From: Streptomyces sp. NBC_01241 | GTDB lineage: Bacteria; Actinomycetota; Actinomycetes; Streptomycetales; Streptomycetaceae | DNA length: 64,000 nt | Reading direction: 5' to 3' | NCBI RefSeq assembly: GCF_041435435.1 | Contig: NZ_CP108494.1 | Location: forward strand, 8,792,952 to 8,856,951 | Shown: positions 43,282 through 52,576 of the stretch, piece after piece | Position numbering within the stretch: the stretch's first letter is position 1 | How the letters are laid out: every line of letters starts with the position of its first letter | Notes under the pieces: generated by a model | What the model was told of the DNA's origin: nothing | Databases searched by the model: none | The model's input: only the letters and a program-made list of their open reading frames with translations | Program-made: the position numbers and the translations under genes

Positions 43282-44838
43282 ATGGGACACGGAGCGCGGA
43301 AGCAGCTGGCGGAGCTGCTCGGCGACGCACAGCGGCGCGGGGACTTCAGCACCCGTATCGAGATGTCGGCCCGCGCGCTGAGCATCGAGGTCGACGGGGT
43401 GGGGGAACTGCCGCTGCCGCTGCGTGCCCCGGTCACCAAGAAACTGATCGCGCAGGCCCGGCAGGCATCCTTCGGCCGCGGCGAGCAGACCCTGTCCGAC
43501 ACCAGCGTCCGCGACACCTGGGAGATCACCCCGGACCGCATCACGCTCGGCGGCACCGACTGGGACCGCACCCTGGACGGCGTCCTCGACGGTGTCCGCA
43601 CCGCGCTCGGTCTGCCGCCCACCGTCGTCCTACGTGCCGAGCCGCACGCACTGCTCGTCTACGGCAAGGGCCAGTTCTTCCTGCCGCACCAGGACTCCGA
43701 GAAGGACGACTCCATGGTGGGCACCCTGGTCGTCTCGCTGCCCTCGCACCACACCGGCGGCGAACTCGTCGTCTCGCACGCCGGCCGCAGCGTCGTCCAT
43801 CAGGCGTCCCGGGAGAAGCTGACCTTCGCCGCCTTCTACGCGGACTGCCTGCACGAGGTCAAGCCCGTCAAGTCCGGCTACCGCGTCACCCTCACCATGA
43901 ACCTCCTCGCCGAACGCATCCGCCCGGCTGGCGAGGACGACGGGGACTCGGTCGCCGATCTGGCCCACTGCCTGACCGAACACTTCACCGAGCCGGCCGA
44001 AGAGCGCTACGCCTACGGCCGCCAGAAGGCCGCGCCCCCGAACCGCCTCGTGTACCTCCTCGACCATGAGTACACCCAGCGCGGCCTGGACTGGGACCGC
44101 CTCAAGGGAGCCGACGCCACCCGCACCGCCCTGCTCCGCCAGGCCGCCGCAGAGACGGACTGCGAAGCGGTCCTCGCGTTGGCCGAGGTGAAGGAGACCT
44201 GGGACGCGCATGCGCCGTACGACCGCTACGACTACTACGGCGAGGTCGAGCACTACGGCGACTGCGAGGACGAGGAGTGCGAGGGTGAATGTCTCCTGGA
44301 CCCCGACGGGGAACCCGGTGCCGAGCGCAGCCGCAGCGGCGACTTCTCCAGCTACGAACTGAACGAGCTGATCGACGACGAGATCACGCTAAGCTGGTGG
44401 ACCCGCCCGGACGGCACCGGCGGCGAGCAGATCAACCTGCCCGTCGCGTACGCCGAGGTGTGCGCCACCACCGAGAACAAGGACCTGACGCCCTACCAGT
44501 CCGAGTACGAGGGCTACATGGGCAACTACGGCAACACCCTCGACCGCTGGTACCGGCGGGCCGCCGTGGTCCTGTGGCCCCGGCAGCGCTCGTTCACGGC
44601 CCGCGCCGAGGCCGGCTCCGAGGGCGCACTGCGGGAACTTCAGGGCCACCTGGATGCCGGGGACCTCGACCGGGCGCGCACGCTCGCCCAGTCGCTCGCC
44701 CCGTTCTGGAAGCACCACGGTTCGGGCGAGGCGGCCGCGGCGCTCTTCGCCGCCGCCCTGCCCGTCGCGGTGGGACTGCGGGAAGCGGACACTGCCACGA
44801 TGCTCCTCGCGCCTTTTGGAGTGGAGGCCTTGGGTTAG
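43282..44838 (+). CDS. 2OG-Fe(II) oxygenase-like protein (prolyl-4-hydroxylase fold), first part up to an in-frame TAG
   Basis: 518 codons from an ATG at 43282. The double-stranded beta-helix iron site is visible: PHQDSEKDD gives HxD (H136, D138), CLHEV the distal His (H191), and GYRVTLTMN the 2-oxoglutarate-binding Arg. After the oxygenase domain comes an acidic stretch with several Cys (about 325-345) and a helical region. The frame is closed by TAG at 44836-44838 but continues in the same phase to 45681 with protein-like sequence, so the gene was about 799 codons long. Substrate unknown. Flanked by mobile elements on both sides. Confidence 0.75.
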   Translation: MGHGARKQLAELLGDAQRRGDFSTRIEMSARALSIEVDGVGELPLPLRAPVTKKLIAQARQASFGRGEQTLSDTSVRDTWEITPDRITLGGTDWDRTLDGVLDGVRTALGLPPTVVLRAEPHALLVYGKGQFFLPHQDSEKDDSMVGTLVVSLPSHHTGGELVVSHAGRSVVHQASREKLTFAAFYADCLHEVKPVKSGYRVTLTMNLLAERIRPAGEDDGDSVADLAHCLTEHFTEPAEERYAYGRQKAAPPNRLVYLLDHEYTQRGLDWDRLKGADATRTALLRQAAAETDCEAVLALAEVKETWDAHAPYDRYDYYGEVEHYGDCEDEECEGECLLDPDGEPGAERSRSGDFSSYELNELIDDEITLSWWTRPDGTGGEQINLPVAYAEVCATTENKDLTPYQSEYEGYMGNYGNTLDRWYRRAAVVLWPRQRSFTARAEAGSEGALRELQGHLDAGDLDRARTLAQSLAPFWKHHGSGEAAAALFAAALPVAVGLREADTATMLLAPFGVEALG

Positions 44839-45681
44839 CGGCACGCCCCGGGTCTCGCGGCAGCGGCCGCGCGGTACGGACGGACGTGGGCCCGCGGGGC
44901 CGTCAGCAGCTGGTTCGGCACGGTTGGCGCGTACACCGGGGCCGGCCGCGCGGCGTGGCTCGAATCGCTGCCCGGCCTGTGCACCGCGCTGCGGGCCGTC
45001 GACGGCGATGGGGACGCGATGGCCTCGCCGCTGGCCGAGGGTGCCTGGCAAGCAGTCGAGCAGCAGCTCACCAGCTGGCTCGGCGTAGGCCGCGAGACGG
45101 AGCGCCGCACAGGCATGGAGGGGCTCGGCGCATCACTGGCCCGCGTCCTGCAGGCGGCAGGGCCCGAGACCGCCGACACCATCGCCGCCACGCTGCGCGG
45201 CCTGCCGGACACCGCCCTGGAATGCCTGCTCCCCGCCCTGCGCACCGCGGCCCGCCAGCCGACGACCATACGCGACGGCGCACCCGCCGCCCGCGCCTTC
45301 CAGACCCTCGCCGACCACTGCGAGGACCGGCTCGCCGCGGCCCTCACCCGCCCCGTACGCGCGGCCGACGACTGGTCCCTCACCCCGGCCGGGACATGCC
45401 GGACTGGCTGCGGACTCTGCCCCGACTTGGACGCCTTCCTCACCTCCCGTACCCGCCACGTCATGGAGTGGCCGCTCGCGAAGGACGGACGCCGCCACCT
45501 CCACAGCCGCATCGACCAGGCCGGCCTGCCCGTCTCCCACACCACCCGGCGCCAGGGACGCCCCTACGTTCTGGTCCTGACCAAGACGGACGCCGTCTTC
45601 ACCCGTGAACAGGCGACCCGTACCCGCGCCGAGACCGACCTGGCGTGGCTGCGGGACAAATGGCCCCGGGCGTGCGGCTGA
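44839..45681 (+). pseudogene. Continuation of the 2OG-oxygenase-like gene after the TAG codon
   Basis: 280 codons in the same frame as the preceding part (stop at 45679-45681). The product is Ala-rich and helical (SLARVLQAAGPETADTIAAT) with a Cys pair TCRTGCGLCPDLDAF and a C-terminal basic segment. No independent ribosome site is evident before the first in-frame ATG at 45019, so separate translation is doubtful. Confidence 0.6.
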
Positions 45682-45862
45682 GAGGTGACACATCCGTACC
45701 TCTCCCCGACAGCGATGACGAGAAGAGCGAAGGGCGCGGGCAATGCCGTTGCTTGAATGGCTAAACCAGTTTGGGTACGAGGGTGATGGCCTTCGGCTGG
45801 ACGCGGCGGGTCGGTTTGAGCCTCCCTGGCCCTGCCCTGCCCCGCTGCCCGTCCGGCGCCGC

Positions 45863-46072
45863 TTACGGCCAGCGCATTTCGATCTCGGACAGTTGCTGCA
45901 CCCGCTCCGGCGGCAGCGTGGCGGCCCTGCTGCGCTGGTTGCTGATCCACGATCCCAGCTTGAGGTCTCGTTCCTCCTGGTTCTCGCGGCCGTCGCCGGT
46001 GACGATCCGTTCGACGTGTCCCCTGGGCACCCGAAGGTGCCCCTCTCGTTCGTAGTACTGGCGGGCGCGACG
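45863..46072 (-). pseudogene. Detached C-terminal piece of a helicase with helicase-associated (HA) domain
   Basis: About 65 residues (RQYYEREGHLRVPRGHVE, then LKLGSWISNQRSRAATLPPE) form an HA-domain repeat and the natural C terminus of the helicase whose middle part lies at 47028-47870. The IS3-type element at about 46073-47030 separates the two. Confidence 0.75.
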
Positions 46073-46999
46073 GTTCTGAAACTCATCGACGAGCACCAGG
46101 ACCGCTTCGGGGCCGAGCCCGTACTCCGGGAACTGCACATCCCCGCCTCCACCTACTACCGGTGGCGCCGCACCGGGCACGAGCCGTGCGAACGGCACCG
46201 CCGGGACGCGGAACTCACCGAGCGGATCCGGGAGATCCACACCGACTCCGGGGGCATCTACGGCTCCCCGCGCGTGCACGCCGTACTCAAACGCGAGGGC
46301 ACCGCGACCGGCCGCAAACGGATCGAGCGCCTGATGCGCGAGGCCGGCCTCCACGGAATCAGCCCCCGCCCACGCGGCAAAGGCTTCACCCGTCGCGACC
46401 CGGCCGCCACTCTCGCCCCCGACCTCGTGGACAGGAACTTCACCGCACCCGCACCGAACCGGCTGTGGGTCACCGACCTCACCATGATCACCACCGATGA
46501 GGGGCCCCTGTGGCTCTCCGCGATCCGGGACGCCTTCTCCCGCCGCGTGGTGGCCTGGGAGACCTCCGCCCGAGCGGACGCCGACCTGGTCCTCTCCTCG
46601 CTGGAGTACGCCCTCGCCAGCCGGGAAGTCGAGCCCGGCAAGCTCATTCATCACGCCGACCACGGCTGTTAATACACATCCATCAAGCTCACAACACGCC
46701 TGCTGCGGGCGGGAATCGAGGCATCAATGGGCTCGGTGGGCGACAGCTACGACAACGACCTCGCCGAGAATCTGTGGATGCTCATCAAGACCGAGTGCGT
46801 CCGCGGCCGCGTCTTCGAAACGAGGGCCGAGGCGAACCTCGCACTCTTCGAGTACATCGACGGCTTCTACAACAGCCGGCGCATCCAGAAACGCCTCGGC
46901 TACCTCAGCCCCATCGAGTTCGAAGAGAAGCATTACGCCAACCAGGCGACGACCGAACAAGCGAACGTCAAACCCCGCCAACCCGCCCTGAACAGCTAA
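46073..46999 (+). pseudogene. IS3-family transposase (OrfB) with an in-frame stop
   Basis: An integrase-type DDE transposase: PASTYYRWRRTGHEPCERHR near the N terminus, YGSPRVHAVLK, the first Asp in LWVTDLTMI, the second in HHADHGC and the Glu in ENLWMLIKTE. After HHADHGC the codon TAA (46670-46672) replaces an expected glutamine codon (CAA to TAA), and the same frame continues to a natural stop at 46997-46999. The upstream frame from 45743 reads through helicase sequence and is not part of the gene. Confidence 0.82.
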
Positions 47000-47030
47000 T
47001 CAGCACCTCCCGCACAGCGGGGGAACCTCA
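46073..47030 (+). mobile_element. IS3-family element, left part deleted, inserted in a helicase gene
   Basis: The right end is sharp: the helicase sequence stops at 47030 and the element end, read inward on the minus strand, begins TGAGGTTCCCCCGCTGTG. The left end has no matching inverted repeat and no orfA, so that side has been deleted. Carries a broken orfB transposase. Confidence 0.72.
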
Positions 47031-47870
47031 GACCGGGAGCCCTTCTGCCTGGCGCTGTTCGAGGTCCTGGGCGCGCCGGGCGGCGGCGCGGGCGTTCTTC
47101 AGCCAGATGCCGACTTTGTACCCCTGGTGGGCGGCGTCGAGCGGGGCCAGGAGGTGGCCGTGTTCGGCCGCCCATCCACGGGCGGCGGACAGGCCCTCCT
47201 CCCACGCGACGTCGAAGTGGGACCAGATCATGCCGAGCTTCTCCAGCTGCGCGATGCGGTCCTCGTCCATGTCCCCGCGGGCGTAGAAACGCCGGCAGTC
47301 GGCGGTCCACTGCCCCAGCGGGAAGTTCGCGAGCGAGGCCGGCCAGCCGACCCCCTCGGCTTCCTCGCCCTTCGATACGCGGTAGGTGAACGGGACGCGC
47401 AGGTCGCCGTGTTCGCGGGCGTAGATGACGGCGGCCTCCACGCCGCGTCGCCAGTGCTCGTGTTCGGGGTTGAGGACCCGCAGGTTGATGAACGCCGTGA
47501 GGGCGGCCGGGTCGCGGGGCGTGGAGAACTTCAGCAGCGCCTTGGCGGGGGCACTGACGCCACCGGAGCCCTCGCCGATCCCACCCGTGCTTTTTCCGCT
47601 CTCGTCCCTTTCCACGGGCTTGTAGCGGCTCGGGGCCTGCTGCTCCGCGAGGGTCTCCACGATCCTCGCGTCGTGTGCCCGCAGCGCCTCCAGGAGCTTG
47701 GCGAGCCCGCCGAACGCGCGGGATGTGAGCATGTTGTCCGGCGTCTCGCCGGGTCCGAGCAGCACCGGAACCACGAGCGAGGCCATCTTGCCCTCGCCCG
47801 GCTGCATCCGCAGCGCCCGGCCCACTGCCTGGACGAGGTCCGGCATGACGGTGAGGCAGCGTGAGTTCAT
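47028..47870 (-). pseudogene. Middle part of a DEAD/DEAH-type helicase with HA domains
   Basis: 280 residues. The N-terminal part has the helicase motif VI region DLVQAVGRALRMQPGEGK; the following parts hold two HA-type repeats (EHWRRGVEAAVIYAREHGDL and LGMIWSHFDVAWEEGLSAAR). The Walker A and DEAD motifs that should precede are missing: upstream of about 47880 the frame turns into unrelated sequence. The 3' side is cut by the IS3 element. The gene is therefore truncated at both ends. Confidence 0.78.
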
Positions 47871-48015
47871 GACCTGGGGTGCCTCAGTTTGAGCGAGACG
47901 GGGATGGGTTGGCTGTCTCGCTCAATCCGAGGTGTCGCGCTTTCGGGAGGACAGGCTGAGCTGAAGGCTGAAGGATCTTTCGTTCAGTCTGGATGGGCGG
48001 CGATCAACCCCACTG

Positions 48016-48441
48016 TCAACGGGCGGTGTTCTCTGCGTGAGTGTCCGAGGCCATCTGCATAGGGGCAGCGGCGACCAGCAGTGCGGCGAACACGATGGGA
48101 GCGGCTGTCTGGTACCCCATCCAGACTTCACCCCCGGCGCTGCTGCCCCGCCATGCCATCAGGAGGCCAGCCAGGGCCGCCAACACCCAGCCGCTGTCGT
48201 AGGCAATCATGAGCTGCGTGTAAGTGCGCATCGACCGGCTGCGCGTGTATTTGATCTCGATGCCGCCGCCGATCAGCAGGGCCACGCCTGAGACAGCCAT
48301 CAGCCAAGCTGGCGTGCCGAGTAACCGGCCGAACGGGGCAGCGCCGGCGATGCAGACAGTGCCGAGCAGCACCTTGAAGGCGCCATCGGCGATGGCCCCC
48401 ACCGTCTGGCGGGTCACCCGCGATGCCATGACCTGGGCCAT
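48016..48441 (-). CDS. Small integral membrane protein, four predicted TM segments
   Basis: 141 residues with four hydrophobic stretches (for example AFKVLLGTVCIAGAAPFG, AWLMAVSGVALLIGGG, GWVLAALAGLLMAW, APIVFAALLVAAAPM). The ATG at 48441 has AAGGAGGA eight bases upstream. It is divergent from a TetR gene, with an inverted repeat in the shared promoter, so it is probably the TetR target. I do not recognise a family with known function. Confidence 0.7.
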   Translation of the reverse strand: MAQVMASRVTRQTVGAIADGAFKVLLGTVCIAGAAPFGRLLGTPAWLMAVSGVALLIGGGIEIKYTRSRSMRTYTQLMIAYDSGWVLAALAGLLMAWRGSSAGGEVWMGYQTAAPIVFAALLVAAAPMQMASDTHAENTAR

Positions 48442-48475
48442 GAGCGTCCTCCTTGAAGCTCGTCCCGATTGGTTT

Positions 48476-48490
48476 CGTAACGAGATTACG
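48476..48490. promoter_or_regulatory. Inverted repeat, probable operator of the divergent TetR/membrane-protein pair
   Basis: CGTAA (48476-48480) and TTACG (48486-48490) with a 5-base spacer, located 14 bp before the TetR start and 35 bp before the membrane-protein start. Confidence 0.6.
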
Positions 48491-48504
48491 GCAATAATCA
48501 AACT

Positions 48505-49164
48505 ATGAGAATGACGAGAGCGGAGGCCAAGGAACGCAACCGCCGGGCCTTGCTGGACGCTGCGTTCCAGGTCGTTTCCCGGGACGGGTACCGGGCCAAG
48601 CTTGAGGAGATCGCCGAACGCGCCGACCTGACCACCGGCGCCATCTACTCACTGTTCGGGAGCAAGAACGGCCTGGTGGTCGCCCTGGTCGCCGACTACC
48701 TGCGGCCGTACTACGAAGAGATCGAGCAGGCCGTTCCCGCTGGACTTGATCTGCTGGAAGCGGTCGACGCCTTCGCCCGGTACTATCGGCGCAGTTGTGA
48801 CGCTCCGGACGCGTTGTCTCGCCTGTCGCTCCAGATCACCTTGCTGGACATGGCCCTGCATGACCCAGACCTGGGGTCCCAGCTCGCCACGTCCATCCGG
48901 TCGCAGGAGAACCATCTGATTGCGCAGTTCACCGGAAGGCCGCACAACGGAAGCACCGTGACGTCGCAACAGGCACAACGCCTGACCACCGCGCTCAGGG
49001 CACTGTTCGTCGGCCTCAGCCAGGGCGTCCCCCTCGGTCTCGCCCCTGGTGCCGACGAGCAATACTTCGCCGACACTGCCCGCGCTCTGGCATCCGAGAT
49101 GTCCCTCATCGATCACGACGCGGACGCTTCGGGGTCTGTACAGCGAACGGTGGGACTCGGTTGA
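48505..49164 (+). CDS. TetR-family regulator 3, C terminus replaced by IS sequence
   Basis: 219 residues. Helix-turn-helix in AKLEEIAERADLTTGAIYSLFG (about 31-52); the C-terminal half is a normal TetR ligand-binding bundle. The IS256-type element begins at 49131, so the last ten or so residues (SVQRTVGLG) are encoded by the insertion sequence. The core fold is probably intact because only the tail is affected. The divergent membrane protein is the likely target. Confidence 0.82.
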   Translation: MRMTRAEAKERNRRALLDAAFQVVSRDGYRAKLEEIAERADLTTGAIYSLFGSKNGLVVALVADYLRPYYEEIEQAVPAGLDLLEAVDAFARYYRRSCDAPDALSRLSLQITLLDMALHDPDLGSQLATSIRSQENHLIAQFTGRPHNGSTVTSQQAQRLTTALRALFVGLSQGVPLGLAPGADEQYFADTARALASEMSLIDHDADASGSVQRTVGLG

Positions 49165-49170
49165 TTGTTT

Positions 49171-49929
49171 CTACCGGCGTCCGGCAGTGAGCCGGCCGTC
49201 GAAGGTGATGTCGAAGGCTTGGAGTGCGGCTTTCCAGCGCATGGTCCAGCGCTTGCTTCCGGTGCCCTTGGGGTCCAGGCTCATCACCGCGAGGTAGACG
49301 CACTTGAGCGCGGCCTGTTCAGTGGGGAAGTGCCCGCGGGCCCTCACGGCCTTGCGGATACGGGCGTTGACGGACTCGATTGCGTTGGTGGTGCACACGA
49401 TTTTCCGGATCTCAATATCGGACTGGAGGAAGGGGACGAACTCCGCCCAGGCGCTTTCCCACAGCCGCACGATCGCCGGGTATTTCCTTCCCCAGGCCTC
49501 ATTGAACTCCATGAAGCGTTCCAGGGCGGCGTCCTCGGTCGGCGCGGTGTAGATGGGCTTGAGCGCCTTCGCGATCTTCTCCCAGTCCTGCCTGGCCGCG
49601 TAACGGAAGCTGTTCCGCAGGAGGTGAACCACGCACGTTTGCACGATCGTCGCAGGCCAGACCGTGTTGACCGCGTCCGGAAGACCGGTCAGGCCGTCGC
49701 AGACCAGCATCAGCACATCACGGGCGCCCCGGTTCTTGATCTCGGTAAGGACCTGCAGCCAGTACTTGGCGCCCTCGCCGCCGTCGCCGACCCACAGGCC
49801 CAGGATGTCCCGATGCCCCTCCGCCGTCACGGCCAAGGCCATGTAGACGGGCCGGTTGGCGACCTGCCCATCCCTGACCTTCACGTTCACGCAGTCGATG
49901 AAGACGACCGGATACACGCCTTGAATTCG
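49171..49929 (-). pseudogene. IS256 transposase, C-terminal part
   Basis: Begins after the IS30 insertion at VYPVVFIDCVNVKVRDG and contains the second catalytic Asp in LVCDGLTGLPDAV and the Glu in TTNAIESVNARIRK. Ends at a stop at 49171-49173. The N-terminal part is at 51140-51693. Confidence 0.85.
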
Positions 49930-51139
49930 ATCGGTGGTTGCGAACATCCAAGGGGAGATGGTTCGCATGCCTCGTGGAGGAGCCAATCGCATGCCGTCGT
50001 CGGCCAGACGGCGGTACTTCGAGCTGCGGCGCAAGGGCCTGAAGGGGGCAGCGGCCGCCCGCCAAGTGGGCGTATCGGTGAGCTGCGGGTCCAACTGGTT
50101 CATCGATGCTGGAAGCATGATCATTCCTGACCCTCCCATCTCGCCACGCTTCCTGACCCAGGACGACCGGATCGCCATCGCCGACGGTCTGCGCGCCGGG
50201 CGGAGCCCGGTCGTCATCGCCGCCGAGATCGGCAAGAGCGTTTCGACGGTCTACCGGGAGATTGGACGCGGCCGGAAGGAGAACGGGGAGTACGAACCCT
50301 GGTGGGCACACAACCAGGCGCTCCTGCGTCGCCAACGCCCCAAAGAAGAGAAACTCCGCGACCACGGACCCCTGCGCGCGGCAGTGCGCGAGAAGCTCGA
50401 CGAGAAGTGGTCCCCGCAGCAGATTGCTCGACACCTCGCACGCGAGCACCCGAACAACCCTCGCATGCGGGCCTGTCCGGAGACGATCTACCGTGGCCTG
50501 TTCGCTGGCCTTCTGGGCAAGCGTGAGGGCCGACTGCGCACCGGACGCACCCGCCGCAAGCGGCAACGCCGTGGCGTCGTCTCACCCAACAAGATCAAGA
50601 ACATGACGCTCGTCCATGACCGACCCGCCACGGTCAACGATCGTGAAACGCCCGGCGATTGGGAGGGAGACCTCATCATCGGACGCGCTCAGCGGTCCGC
50701 TATAGGCACCCTCGTCGACCGCACGACCCGCTTCGTTCGCCTGATCCACCTGCCGCACGGCTGGAAGGCCCAGCCGATGCGCGACGCCCTGGTCTCGCAG
50801 ACCGCCGATCTGCCACGAGCGTTGCGGCGGACCCTGACCTGGGACCAGGGGCGCGAGCTCGTGCTCCATGAAGAGATAGAGGCCCTCTCCGGCTTCCGGA
50901 TCTATTTCTGCGATCCTCATTCTCCCTGGCAGCGCGGCACCAACGAGAACATCAACGGGCTGCTGCGGCAGTACTTCCCCAAGGGCACCGACCTTACGGT
51001 CCACTCCCTGCGCAACCTGACGGCCGTGGCCCGTCAGCTCAACGAGCGCCCCCGAATGGTCCTGGGAGACCGTACTCCGTCCGAGGTCATGCAAGACTGG
51101 GGCATAGCATCACAGTTTCCGTGATTCGCAATCACCGCT
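49930..51139 (+). mobile_element. IS30-family insertion sequence
   Basis: Imperfect terminal repeats: CGGTGGTTGCGAA (49932-49944) at the left and TTCGCAATCACCG (51125-51137) at the right, 12 of 13 matching. Inserted in the IS256 transposase gene between codons for DSG and VYP. Confidence 0.82.
49967..51124 (+). CDS. IS30-family transposase
   Basis: About 385 residues, complete. N-terminal helix-turn-helix (AAAARQVGVSVS), a second one typical of IS30 (GRSPVVIAAEIGKSVSTVYR), and the DDE domain with the catalytic Asp in PGDWEGDLIIG, the second in TWDQGREL and the Glu in GTNENINGLLRQYFPKGT. The start may be 49967 or 49958, both behind GGGGAG; an ATG at 49934 lies in the terminal repeat. Apparently functional. 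Confidence 0.9.
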   Translation: MPRGGANRMPSSARRRYFELRRKGLKGAAAARQVGVSVSCGSNWFIDAGSMIIPDPPISPRFLTQDDRIAIADGLRAGRSPVVIAAEIGKSVSTVYREIGRGRKENGEYEPWWAHNQALLRRQRPKEEKLRDHGPLRAAVREKLDEKWSPQQIARHLAREHPNNPRMRACPETIYRGLFAGLLGKREGRLRTGRTRRKRQRRGVVSPNKIKNMTLVHDRPATVNDRETPGDWEGDLIIGRAQRSAIGTLVDRTTRFVRLIHLPHGWKAQPMRDALVSQTADLPRALRRTLTWDQGRELVLHEEIEALSGFRIYFCDPHSPWQRGTNENINGLLRQYFPKGTDLTVHSLRNLTAVARQLNERPRMVLGDRTPSEVMQDWGIASQFP

Positions 51140-51693
51140 AGAAACCGCCCGCTGTCCAGGGGACGGTTCTGCCATTCGGCCATGCCGGCCATCACGCTGT
51201 CGGTGATCGTGGAGACAGTGGTCTTGGAGACCTCCGTGCCGTAGACCTCGGCCAGGTGGGCGGAGATCTCGCCGTGGGTAAGGCCCTTCGCGGACAGGGA
51301 CAGGACCATCTCGTCCACGCCGCCCAGGCGCCGCTGGCGCTTCTTGACCAGCTGCGGTTCGAACGTGCCCGCCCGGTCCCGCGGCACCGCGATCTCCACC
51401 GGGCCGACCTCGGTGGTCACGGTCTTGGACCGGTGGCCGTTGCGGTAATTCTCCCGGCCGCCCTCGACCCGTTCACCGGGCTCGTGTCCGAGGTGGTCGG
51501 TCAGCTCACCCTCCAGCGCGGACTCCAGCACCTTGCGCGTCAGCTCCGCCAGAAGGCCGCCCTCGCCGGTCAGCTTCACTCCGCCGGCCTGGGCCCGGGC
51601 CACCAGTTCGGCAACCAGACTGTCATCCACAGCATCCAGCGCACCCACGGCGGCCTCCCCGGCCTTGATGTCACTCATCACGTCAGTCATCAA
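51140..51693 (-). pseudogene. IS256 transposase, N-terminal part
   Basis: About 180 residues: EGELTDHLGHEPGERV, the mutator signature HRSKTVTTEVGPVEIAVPRD and the first half up to EWQNRPLDSG, where the IS30 element interrupts it. Joined with the C-terminal piece at 49171-49929, it gives a normal-length mutator-type transposase. Confidence 0.85.
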
Positions 51694-51739
51694 CTGTCGC
51701 TTCCAGCTCGGGAGTTACACCGGTTACCGTACAGACCCC

Positions 51740-51817
51740 CATGAGGCGACGCGCGACGCTCAGGGCGAGTGCGGGGTCGGGTGTCCGAAAGACGGGATAG
51801 GCGATGTCGTTGGACAT
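51740..51817 (-). pseudogene. Start of an unknown gene, cut by the IS256 element
   Basis: About 26 codons (MSNDIAYPVFRTPDPALALS and on) from an ATG at 51817 to the IS border. Too short to identify. The rest of the gap to tpg (51818-52012) holds nothing recognisable. Confidence 0.35.
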
Positions 51818-52012
51818 GCGGCGAGCATGCCACGTTCCGTCACCGCAGGTCATCGCATTTTCGGCGCGGTCGTACGCACGAGTCCGCTCGTGAGGTGAAC
51901 GCTCGGAAGGCGAAGACAGGGCCACCTCTGCTCAGCCGGCCAACTCAGCTACTCACTGGCCAATTGAAGCGCTCAGTCACAAGCAGGTGTTGGCCTGCGA
52001 GCCGGCGCGAGG

Positions 52013-52573
52013 TCAGTAGTCGAGGTCGAGGTAGTCGATGTCGTTGAGGGTGACGTCGGAGAGCCCCATAGCGCGGGCTCCGCCGTCCTGGAAGTAGATC
52101 TCTTTGAGTCCTTCGGCGATGATCTGGCGCATCTGCTGGTCGCCGGCGCCAGTGTTGCGGGCGTCGAAGAGGCGCTGCGCGTACGCCGGGGGGAGGTGCA
52201 CGGTGAGGCGGCGGAAGCGCCCGTCGTCGGTCGTGCCGATGGATGCGGTGTACCCGAAGCGGGCCCTGGTCTCCACGGTGATCCCGGTGGTGGTGGCGGC
52301 TTGTTGCTGTCGGCGTTTGCGGACCTGGGGCTGCCAGCGCTGCCGTGCGGCGTCGTTGATCTTGGCGGCGACGTCGGGGCGGGCGTGTTTGCGGGCGCCG
52401 CGCCGGTAGCGGTTGACGGAGTCGGCGGTGACCCCGATTTCCTGCGCAACGGCCTTGGCGCTGCCCAACTGCCGGATCAGGTAGCCGATCTGGCCCTTGA
52501 GGGTCTTGGGCGGCTGGCGGGTGAAGCTCTCCCGGTCGGCCCGCTCGATCGCCTCGTCGATCTCTCCGGCCAC
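52013..52573 (-). CDS. tpg: Telomere terminal protein Tpg
   Basis: 186 residues, the usual length (about 185) of Streptomyces Tpg, the protein covalently attached to the 5' ends of linear replicons and primer for end patching. Visible are the N-terminal KTLKGQIGYLIRQLGSAKAV with a helix-turn-helix-like AQEIGVTADSVNRYRRG, a very basic middle (QVRKRRQQQ), a hydrophobic beta-rich C-terminal half and the acidic end DIDYLDLDY. It lies three bases downstream of tap in the same direction, the classical tap-tpg order. Identification rests on length, motif layout and gene order, not on a database search. Confidence 0.85.
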   Translation of the reverse strand: MAGEIDEAIERADRESFTRQPPKTLKGQIGYLIRQLGSAKAVAQEIGVTADSVNRYRRGARKHARPDVAAKINDAARQRWQPQVRKRRQQQAATTTGITVETRARFGYTASIGTTDDGRFRRLTVHLPPAYAQRLFDARNTGAGDQQMRQIIAEGLKEIYFQDGGARAMGLSDVTLNDIDYLDLDY

Positions 52574-52576
52574 GGC

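Larger units (their letters stand above)
49131..51739 (-). mobile_element. IS256-family element, itself interrupted by an IS30-family element
   Basis: Outer inverted repeats GGGGTCTGTAC at 49131-49141 and its complement at 51729-51739, 11 bp without mismatch. The transposase gene reads on the minus strand and is split by the IS30 element (about 49930-51139). No 8-bp target duplication is visible at the outer borders (GACGCTTC left, CATGAGGC right), so one border may have been rearranged. Confidence 0.85.
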
